Shown here: positions 57,746 to 64,000 of the stretch, one piece after another | Layout of the letters: every line of letters begins with the position of its first letter | How positions within the stretch are numbered: the stretch's first letter is position 1 | From: Aureliella helgolandensis | GTDB taxonomy: Bacteria > Planctomycetota > Planctomycetia > Pirellulales > Pirellulaceae | Direction: 5' to 3' | Length of the DNA: 64,000 bases | Assembly: GCF_007752135.1 (NCBI RefSeq) | Contig: NZ_CP036298.1 | Span: forward strand, 4,898,001 to 4,962,000 | Program-made: the position numbers and the translations under genes | The notes under the pieces: model-generated | Database searches by the model: none | The model's input: the letters and a program-made list of their open reading frames with translations, nothing else | Told to the model about the DNA's origin: nothing

Positions 57746-58804
57746 GTGAGCAAGGCCCAAGCTTCACCTCCCAGTCGCCTTTGGATTTTCTATGCATGGC
57801 TAGCCCTTTTTTTCGGGAGTTGGGGCATCCTGGTCTTTTCCTGCAATTTATGGCCAGTCGTCCAATCGCACTGGCCAATCGCGCTCACGATGAGCTTTGG
57901 ATCGTATATCGCAGGTTCGACCCCCATGGGCGGTGGTACCGTGGGCTTTCCCGTGCTCGTCCTGTTTTTCGACCTTCCAGGTTCACTGGGTAGAAATTTC
58001 GCGTTAGCGGTCCAAGCGATCGGAATGGTGTCTGCAAGCATCTATATTTTCGCGGCGCGGCGTCCCGTTGATTGGGACATTTTGCGCCCAGCCATTGCGG
58101 GAGCAATCCTAGGAATGCCGCTGGGGGCTGTCTGGATCGCCCCCTACGTTCCGGACCTATGGGTCAAGCTCACGTTCGCTGTCGTGTGGTGCAGCTTCGG
58201 AGTGCTCCACCTACTCAAACTCAAAGAACTGATTGCAGCGCAGGGCACCCGCGTTCGCAACCCGCAACCCCTGAGACGCATTGGATTCTCAATTGGTCTG
58301 CTCGGTGGGGTGGTTGCCGCAGTCACCGGAGTGGGAATCGATATGATTGTCTACGCCACGCTCGTGCTGCTATACCGCTCGGACTTAAAAGTAGCCATCC
58401 CAACCTCCGTGGTGATTATGGCCTTCACTTCCCTGCTGGGCATCAGCACGAATTACTTACTAGCCACCGCATTCCCAGCGCATTTTAGCATTGCCCCCGA
58501 AGTATTCGCTAACTGGTTGGCAGCTGCTCCCGTGGTCGCCCTGGGTGCCCCGATCGGTTCGATTGTGGTCAACCTGATCTCGCGTGCACCCACGCTGATC
58601 TTGGTCTCGATACTCTGCATTGGACAATTCCTATGGACGCTAATCGACGAACAGGTGTCCGGGCTAACACTTTTGGTAGCACTCGGCGGAGTCCTGATTG
58701 TCAACGCAGTATTCCAGCTGCTCTACCGAGTGGGGAGTGACCACCCCAGCCCGGTCGATGCGGTTGAGCCGACCAGCTGTGCCATTGGGCACCAATCATC
58801 GTAG
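57746..58804 (+). CDS. TSUP (TauE/SafE) membrane transporter
   Basis: 352 aa from GTG 57746, where the first hydrophobic segment begins about 15 residues in. About eight to nine membrane helices in two repeated halves; SYIAGSTPMGGGTVGFPVLV in the first half and GLLGGVVAAVTGVGIDMIVYATLVLL in the second are typical of TauE/SafE. The family exports small anions such as sulfite or sulfoacetate; the substrate here is unknown. It starts after the fusion gene, within the same transcript region. Confidence 0.85.
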   Translation: MSKAQASPPSRLWIFYAWLALFFGSWGILVFSCNLWPVVQSHWPIALTMSFGSYIAGSTPMGGGTVGFPVLVLFFDLPGSLGRNFALAVQAIGMVSASIYIFAARRPVDWDILRPAIAGAILGMPLGAVWIAPYVPDLWVKLTFAVVWCSFGVLHLLKLKELIAAQGTRVRNPQPLRRIGFSIGLLGGVVAAVTGVGIDMIVYATLVLLYRSDLKVAIPTSVVIMAFTSLLGISTNYLLATAFPAHFSIAPEVFANWLAAAPVVALGAPIGSIVVNLISRAPTLILVSILCIGQFLWTLIDEQVSGLTLLVALGGVLIVNAVFQLLYRVGSDHPSPVDAVEPTSCAIGHQSS

Positions 58805-58815
58805 GAGAACAGACT

Positions 58816-59934
58816 CTACTTCAACACGGGGCCTTCAAGCGGTGTGCCGTTGGTCGAAAGGATTTGAAAATGGTGGATCCCATGTTTTTGACCATCGGAA
58901 TGAGTCCAGACGACCTTCTTGTCTCGATTCACTTCAATGAGCTTCGGTGCTTGAGGATCTTTCTGACCACCCGCGTAGCTTGTAACCACGATATTACCAT
59001 TCGGCAATAGCTGTCCTCCACACGGATCTTGCAGCCACTCTCCAGGCAAATCTTCATTCGTCAGCTGCCAGTGCACCTTGCCAGTCGAATCGAAGTCAAC
59101 CACTCGGTTCGCATGGGTACAGCAGACGAGAGTCTGTCCGTCATCATGCCGAATGCCAGTAAACGGCCATGAATGTATGGCATGCTGGGCGTCTCCTGCC
59201 ACAGTGGTATCAATTTTGGATAGCACCGTCCCATCCTCACCATATTGAAACACTGCGAAATCGAGCAAGTGAGGTACCAAGTAGGTTCCATCTGCTTCCT
59301 TACGGGCCATGCGCGTTTGCATATGATGGTTTTCGAGCTGGCAGGCCAATGGAAACTCCTGGATGGTTTTACCGGTCGCATCTAGCTCCAGCAGTCTCGG
59401 CTTGGGGCCAGCTTCCGTCAGCACAAAAGTGCCTTCAGCGGTCGGGTGTACGCTGTTTACCTCCGCTTGCGTGCCTCGCCAGAGAAGCGATTCCTCCCCA
59501 TTGGCTTGGATACGGACAACGGCTCCCCCAGGATACTTTTTCGACTTACTCAGAGTCAACAAGACGGTACCATCCGCCAGCACGAATCCGTCGCGTGTGG
59601 AATGAGGATAACTCCACTCTTTATTTCCGCTCTCATCCATGATGTACGTTTCTTGACCGCACGCCAGAAAACGGTGCGTAACATCGCTAGCGTGAGCAGC
59701 GCCCGCCGAGCATACGCAGCCAGCAAAGGCTATTGCCAAGACCGTCAGCTGTCGCCAGGCACTGGGTACCGGTCGTTTCGCAGGACCTCTCCACGCATCC
59801 GCCTGCGCCGCTGTGGGCATTGAGCAGGAAAGGAGAGGTCTACCGGAGCAGGGGATGGCAGCGGGTGCGCAGGCCTCAACCTCGGCCGACCCAACATCAC
59901 ATGTGCTCAACAGCTTTGGGGTGCGTTCGTTCAT
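58816..59934 (-). CDS. Secreted beta-propeller protein, paralogue of the gene at 7600
   Basis: 372 aa from ATG 59934. A long N-terminal region with a late hydrophobic signal segment (about 66-85, cleaved near AHA) precedes blades with motifs such as NKEWSYPHS, ESLLWRGT, KVHWQLTNEDLPG and KKVVWTHSD. The ending DKKVVWT...LSTNGTPLEG parallels the protein at 7600-8595. It is probably an exported PQQ-like propeller; no catalytic residues are assigned. It lies just downstream of a sulfatase gene on the same strand, perhaps co-transcribed. Confidence 0.75.
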   Translation of the reverse strand: MNERTPKLLSTCDVGSAEVEACAPAAIPCSGRPLLSCSMPTAAQADAWRGPAKRPVPSAWRQLTVLAIAFAGCVCSAGAAHASDVTHRFLACGQETYIMDESGNKEWSYPHSTRDGFVLADGTVLLTLSKSKKYPGGAVVRIQANGEESLLWRGTQAEVNSVHPTAEGTFVLTEAGPKPRLLELDATGKTIQEFPLACQLENHHMQTRMARKEADGTYLVPHLLDFAVFQYGEDGTVLSKIDTTVAGDAQHAIHSWPFTGIRHDDGQTLVCCTHANRVVDFDSTGKVHWQLTNEDLPGEWLQDPCGGQLLPNGNIVVTSYAGGQKDPQAPKLIEVNRDKKVVWTHSDGQKHGIHHFQILSTNGTPLEGPVLK

Positions 59935-60069
59935 GGTTCTTCGATCCTTAAGTGAATATTGATTAGGCAACTCATTGCCATCCCTAGGAGGGTCCCAGGT
60001 AAAGGTGAGTTGGCTGGAGCTGCCGAAGCGCAAGTCGCCGGAAACAGCAAATGCATGAAATGTTGCTGG

Positions 60070-61548
60070 CTAGGGCAGCCAGGGCTGGCGGCCTTCACGC
60101 TCGGTTAAGAATTTTGCATCCACGGTCTTGTACCAAGCGTGGAGCTCCTTGCGCATTTGCTCTACGCGATCTGGCATGTCTGTAGCCAAGTCATGCTGTT
60201 CGCCGATATCGTCCTTCAAATTGTACAAGTGCACGCGTCCGTCTTCATAGCGTTCGACCAGCTTGAGATCTCCTTGACGAATCGCCCCGCCAGGAAATCC
60301 GCCTTGGTTGCTGTAGTGGGGATAGTGCCAGAACAACGAAGGACGCTGAAGTTCTTTACCACGGAGTGCAGGCAGAAGATTGACCCCATCGACTTCATGG
60401 ATGATCTCTACGCCAGCAATCTTGGCAACGGTGGGAAACAGGTCAATCGAACAGATCGGTTCACTAGATTCACTTCCCGGGGCTGTCACGCCTGGATAGC
60501 GAATTAGCCACGGCTCTCGTATTCCCCCTTCGTACACCCAACCCTTTCCGCCGCGTAGTGGTAGGTTGCTGGTAGGCGATCCCTCGGAGGTTGAAAGTCC
60601 GCCGTTATCCCCAGTGAAAATCACGACGGTGTTGTCCGCAACTCCTGCGTCCTCCAGTTGTTGCAAGACCTTGCCCACCGCTTGATCCATGGCTTCCACC
60701 ATGGCGCCATACACGGCATGATTCTGCAAAATTCGGACGTTCCGTGGCTTGTCCCCAAAGACTTGCTCTTCGCTAGCGAACTCCGTCCCGGTGATGGCCT
60801 TGGCTTTCTCACGGTATTTTGCCACGAGATCTGGGCGCCCCATGAGCGGTGTGTGTACCGAATAGAACGAGAGATAAGCCAGGAACGGCTGGTCTTTATT
60901 GTCTTGGATAAACTGTGCTGTTTCGCGTGCCAGACGATCGGGAAGATGATCCCCTTCAGGACTCTCAACTTTGATCTCCGGATTCTTGAACGGGGCAAAA
61001 TACTTGTTTCCGGTGTACGGGCCGCCTGCCTTATGACCACCAATGTTGACATCAAAGCCGCGATTCTGAGGAAAATAGGCAGCGTCTTCTCCCAAGTGCC
61101 ATTTGCCTGCAAAGAAGGTCGCGTAGCCCGCTCCTTTCACAGCCTGAGCAAGCGTGATCTCGTCCAGCGGCATGTGGCCACGCAGTGGGGCGGGATTGAA
61201 GGTACCGCTGCGAACCCCTGAAAAAAAGTTGGTGGCCTGAACGCGCGTGGGATACTTACCCGTCATCAAACTATATCGCGTTGGCGAACAGACGGGATTG
61301 GCGGCATAGCCATCGGTGAAACGCATGCCAGTTTGCGATAAGCGGTCGACGTTTGGCGTTTCGTAGAAACAATTTGGATTATTGGCACCAATGTCCATAT
61401 AGCCCAAGTCATCGACCAAAAACACCACGACATTAGGCGGACGACCGACGCTCTCTTCCGCCGGCTGGGCATTTTGACCGTTCGCGGTCAACACGCCCGT
61501 CATTCCGCATAACAACAGGCTGACAATCTGATTCAGCTTGATCCTCAT
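60070..61548 (-). CDS. Sulfatase (arylsulfatase A type, S1)
   Basis: 492 aa from ATG 61548, with a signal peptide cut near ANG-QN. The formylglycine motif is C87-S-P89-T-R91 in ANPVCSPTRYSLMTG, and DD at 46-47 binds calcium. Other family marks are GKWHLGE and FTGDNGG. Such enzymes need formylglycine-generating enzyme for activation and remove sulfate from sulfated glycans, abundant in planctomycetes. It is exported. Confidence 0.95.
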   Translation of the reverse strand: MRIKLNQIVSLLLCGMTGVLTANGQNAQPAEESVGRPPNVVVFLVDDLGYMDIGANNPNCFYETPNVDRLSQTGMRFTDGYAANPVCSPTRYSLMTGKYPTRVQATNFFSGVRSGTFNPAPLRGHMPLDEITLAQAVKGAGYATFFAGKWHLGEDAAYFPQNRGFDVNIGGHKAGGPYTGNKYFAPFKNPEIKVESPEGDHLPDRLARETAQFIQDNKDQPFLAYLSFYSVHTPLMGRPDLVAKYREKAKAITGTEFASEEQVFGDKPRNVRILQNHAVYGAMVEAMDQAVGKVLQQLEDAGVADNTVVIFTGDNGGLSTSEGSPTSNLPLRGGKGWVYEGGIREPWLIRYPGVTAPGSESSEPICSIDLFPTVAKIAGVEIIHEVDGVNLLPALRGKELQRPSLFWHYPHYSNQGGFPGGAIRQGDLKLVERYEDGRVHLYNLKDDIGEQHDLATDMPDRVEQMRKELHAWYKTVDAKFLTEREGRQPWLP

Positions 61549-61737
61549 CTCCAAACCTCTAGCAATGGGGGCGTTGGGTTGCAAATTTCAGGGCTTGCAT
61601 GGGCCCCATGATGCATGGGCATGCTTCCAGATTCGTCTCCATCATACACTGCGGCAACATCGCTTGCTTCGTCGCCAACAGTTTCTCTCGGCCGGATTGG
61701 AATGGCCGTCGCTTAGACGCGCCGGCTCGTAACTTCC

Positions 61738-62085
61738 TTACGAAACCTTGCCGCTGACCTCCTGCAATTGCGTCTCCATTAAGAGGCGAGTTTTAGCAAT
61801 GGCCGTTTTCCACTCCCCCGCTTGCCCCAAAGCAATGATGTCCTGCAACCACTGCATCTCCCTTTCAGACAATTGGTTCGCGTCAACTGAAGTTTCCACG
61901 ATCACTGCAATTTGCTTGAGTTTCTGCACATCTTGCTGATTGCAGGCAGAATAGAGTGCGATGGCGCAATCATAGCCAAGCTGACTGGTTTCGCCGTATT
62001 CGGGCGAGAACCACCAATACCCCAAGCCGATCAGCACAACTGCCGCCAGTAGGGCACCCATTGGTTTTTGGAAAATGCGATTCAT
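61738..62085 (-). CDS. Small membrane-anchored protein next to a DUF1559 gene
   Basis: 115 aa. One N-terminal helix (about 9-27) and an alpha-rich exported part of about 80 residues. It starts 2 bp after the stop of the DUF1559 gene at 62088, so it is translated with it. No family recognised. It holds the place that lipoproteins hold beside other DUF1559 genes. Confidence 0.75.
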   Translation of the reverse strand: MNRIFQKPMGALLAAVVLIGLGYWWFSPEYGETSQLGYDCAIALYSACNQQDVQKLKQIAVIVETSVDANQLSEREMQWLQDIIALGQAGEWKTAIAKTRLLMETQLQEVSGKVS

Positions 62086-62087
62086 CT

Positions 62088-63182
62088 TTAGTAGTCCTCT
62101 CCCGACACGACTTCGGCTTCATTCATGCTCGATAGTTCAGCCCATGTCATGAGATTGATACTCTCCGATACGAAGCGTACCGCCCCATCCCCAAATCCAA
62201 TCATCCCTCCGCCGAAGTGCTCTGCGTACATTTGCCCCACATGGAGAGCTGGATAGTTGACAGGGTGGATTATCGGTGTGCCAGTGATATCGAGCTCGCC
62301 ACCAGAGGGCCCGGCATGGACCAGCAAAAAGGTGGCTGCAGCGTCAGGTCCATTGAGTGGCGACTTGATGCGTGGGCGGACAAAGGCTCCCGGCACTACC
62401 CCCACCCAAGTCTTATCACTCAGCTTAGAGGAGTGCTCTCCGAAGAAGATTGTGCTACTGGTTCCATCGGTCACGTCTCCCAACCGGACGCGAGAATTCC
62501 GATAGAACGGACCATCAGCCACATTGGCAGCATTTCCAGCGATCACGACGGTCTTGGTTTGGGAGGTATAGATGTTCGTAAATACGATCCCGGTAGATGC
62601 CGAACCGCACTCGCCCCAGCACGACTCTTGCCCATGACTCGCCACATAGTTGGAACGCCCTAGCAAGATGTTGCCGCCATTTCGCAGAAGCTTTTCGCCC
62701 GACTCATCTGCAGCGAAAAATGCATCACTTGGGCCGGATGAGGACGGACATCTAAAACCAGCAAGGGAAGTCGCCAACAACGGATCGCTTCGAAGGTCCG
62801 TGATATGACTGCCGAAATTGATTGAGTTCGACAATGCAGCTTGCTCCAGGAAGGGAAGGAGCAGGGCGCTCCAGCCCCAACCAGGTGCCGCATCCCAAGT
62901 CAACGGATCAATCGCCGCCTGGGCCGGGCCCCGACCATCACGCGTGGCGTAGGCACAATAACCCGAGGGAAGCATTCGAAATGCGGAATGATAGTTGTGG
63001 GCAGCGAGACCGATTTGCTTAAGGTTGTTACTGCACTGCATTCTTCGAGCCGCTTCTCGCGCAGCCCCCACGGCAGGCAGCAACAGGCCCACCAATATTC
63101 CGATGATGGAAATCACCACCAGTAGCTCGATGAGGGTAAAACCAGGACGCTTCTGTCGATCAAAGTAATACGCATGCAACAT
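62088..63182 (-). CDS. DUF1559 prepilin-type protein (third)
   Basis: 364 aa from ATG 63182. Prepilin-type segment RPGFTLIELLVVISIIGILV (about 12-31), body REAARRMQCSNNLKQIGLAAHNYH, and the closing FGGGMIGFGDGAVRFVSES motif. A longer frame to 63296 lacks a signal and is not used. It is divergent from mntR across 259 bp that contain operator-like sites. Confidence 0.93.
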   Translation of the reverse strand: MLHAYYFDRQKRPGFTLIELLVVISIIGILVGLLLPAVGAAREAARRMQCSNNLKQIGLAAHNYHSAFRMLPSGYCAYATRDGRGPAQAAIDPLTWDAAPGWGWSALLLPFLEQAALSNSINFGSHITDLRSDPLLATSLAGFRCPSSSGPSDAFFAADESGEKLLRNGGNILLGRSNYVASHGQESCWGECGSASTGIVFTNIYTSQTKTVVIAGNAANVADGPFYRNSRVRLGDVTDGTSSTIFFGEHSSKLSDKTWVGVVPGAFVRPRIKSPLNGPDAAATFLLVHAGPSGGELDITGTPIIHPVNYPALHVGQMYAEHFGGGMIGFGDGAVRFVSESINLMTWAELSSMNEAEVVSGEDY

Positions 63183-63292
63183 TACAACTCTCCCAAATTT
63201 AGGGTCACGTATCCAGTTTGCCGGGACATAGAACGACAACGGATGGGTAGTTAGCCGGCGGTAGCTCGCAAGCTGCGAACGGAGAACACACG

Positions 63293-63320
63293 CCAAAGTG
63301 TAGCCTTGGCTACACTTTGG
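63293..63320. promoter_or_regulatory. Operator-like palindrome 1 upstream of mntR
   Basis: A perfect 28-bp palindrome with a 13-bp arm on each side of TT (outer CCAAAGTG, core TAGC-CTTG-GCTA at 63301-63312). The TAGC-N4-GCTA core is the same as in the E. coli MntR box as I recall it. It sits between mntR and a divergent gene. Confidence 0.6.
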
Positions 63321-63325
63321 GATTG

Positions 63326-63337
63326 TAGCCTATGCTA
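63326..63337. promoter_or_regulatory. Operator-like site 2 upstream of mntR
   Basis: TAGC-CTAT-GCTA, the same core as site 1, 25 bp further downstream and 105 bp before the mntR start. Two turns of spacing would allow two dimers on nearly one face of DNA. Confidence 0.5.
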
Positions 63338-63441
63338 AATTTGCGTCAAGCGACTATTCTGAGTGCTGAAAACGGAGCCCCCGGCCGGGCACGTAGGCTC
63401 GCGTCCCTCAGGGCACCCCACTTGTCGATGGAGAAGAGACA

Positions 63442-63858
63442 TTGGCCAAATCGAACTCCCGCCACGCCCGCGGACTGCATTCGCGAATCCGTTCGGATCA
63501 CGCCACCGAGCTCGCAGAAGACTACGTAGAAGCCATTGCAGACATTCTCGAACGCCAGGAAGCTTGCCGCGCCGTAGATCTGGCGGAACGCTTTGAAGTG
63601 AGCCACGTGACCGTCAATCGCACGATCGGACGACTGGTGCGCGACGGCTACGTTGAAACGGAACCCTATGGGCCCGTCCTACTCACCACCAAAGGCAAAC
63701 GGGTTGCAAGGACCGCTGCCGAACGGCATCAAGTGGTGCTCGAGTTTCTGCTCGCGCTAGGCGTCAGCCAAGAAATTGCCCAAGTGGACAGTGAAGGCAT
63801 TGAACATCACGTCAGCCCAGAAACGCTCCAAGCGATGCGGAGCTTTATCCAACGCTGA
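63442..63858 (+). CDS. mntR: Manganese-responsive repressor MntR
   Basis: 138 aa from TTG 63442. DtxR-family winged helix (about 25-85) and short dimer domain, without an SH3 domain, as in MntR. Residues D27, E30, H96, E118, E121 and H122 match in spacing the metal ligands D8, E11, H77, E99, E102 and H103 of B. subtilis MntR. It represses Mn uptake genes when Mn is plentiful; no such transporter gene is in the window, so it may be downstream past the edge. Two TAGC-N4-GCTA sites upstream suggest autoregulation. Confidence 0.92.
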   Translation: MAKSNSRHARGLHSRIRSDHATELAEDYVEAIADILERQEACRAVDLAERFEVSHVTVNRTIGRLVRDGYVETEPYGPVLLTTKGKRVARTAAERHQVVLEFLLALGVSQEIAQVDSEGIEHHVSPETLQAMRSFIQR

Positions 63859-64000
63859 CCTGCCAGCACCGCTGGAGAGCGGAGCGGCTGTCCCAGCGCG
63901 TATCCAGGCTCACTGCAGCTGTGATATTCCCCATTCCACCGCGCATACGACTTGAGGCGGGAGCTCGCCGGAAATTGGAGAGAGCACCTTGAGCGCTTGC

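Overview
The window looks like a chromosomal segment from a planctomycete, most likely of the Pirellulaceae (Rhodopirellula-like). The evidence is the gene content: three DUF1559 prepilin-type proteins, two ASPIC/UnbV (CRTAC1) repeat proteins, a PEP-CTERM protein, a sulfatase, a planctomycete-style pilus operon with glycine-rich proteins, and an ECF sigma factor paired with a membrane anti-sigma-like protein. No rRNA, tRNA or CRISPR array was seen. The assignment is inferred from family content, not from a database search.

Layout. 0-7.5 kb: three-gene operon for a PilM-based inner-membrane pilus platform with Gly/Tyr/Met-rich repeats. 7.6-12.7 kb: beta-propeller protein, valS (minus), small secreted protein. 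13.2-17.2 kb: an ECF sigma factor gene split by a 2.2 kb IS110/IS1111-type element, followed by its overlapping anti-sigma-like partner. 17.3-24.2 kb: cdd, a membrane flippase-like protein, the sdhCAB operon and fmt. 24.7-31.2 kb: an ABC exporter with two FtsX-type permeases, an adaptor, an ATPase and two Cys-rich exported proteins. 31.2-33.6 kb: a possible RNA-repair island with VF530, a truncated KptA and two overlapping RlaP/COG3541-type nucleotidyltransferases. 33.6-43.8 kb: a minus-strand block of DUF1559, TPR/CRTAC1 pair, TPR/CRTAC1 pair, DUF1559 and lipoprotein. 44-58.8 kb: PEP-CTERM protein, SASA acetylesterase, isochorismatase-like hydrolase, pirin, sialidase, PhzF protein, a mini M50-like protease, a secreted FAD oxidoreductase, a BtuF-like/NagA-like fusion and a TSUP transporter. 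58.8-63.9 kb: second beta-propeller protein, sulfatase, a small membrane protein with a DUF1559 protein, and mntR behind two operator-like sites.

How the genes fit together. The succinate dehydrogenase is the three-subunit, cytochrome b558, menaquinone-linked type. The ABC genes form a DevABC/MacAB-like efflux unit. Sialidase, SASA esterase, sulfatase and the NagA-like fusion suggest a lifestyle based on degrading sulfated or sialylated polysaccharides, typical of marine planctomycetes. The observations most worth follow-up are the insertion that splits the sigma factor (removing it restores the reading frame exactly), the possible guide-RNA region of that element, the fused cobalamin-binding/NagA protein that lacks a metal-ligand Glu, the KptA/RlaP cluster, and two TAGC-N4-GCTA sites in front of mntR.
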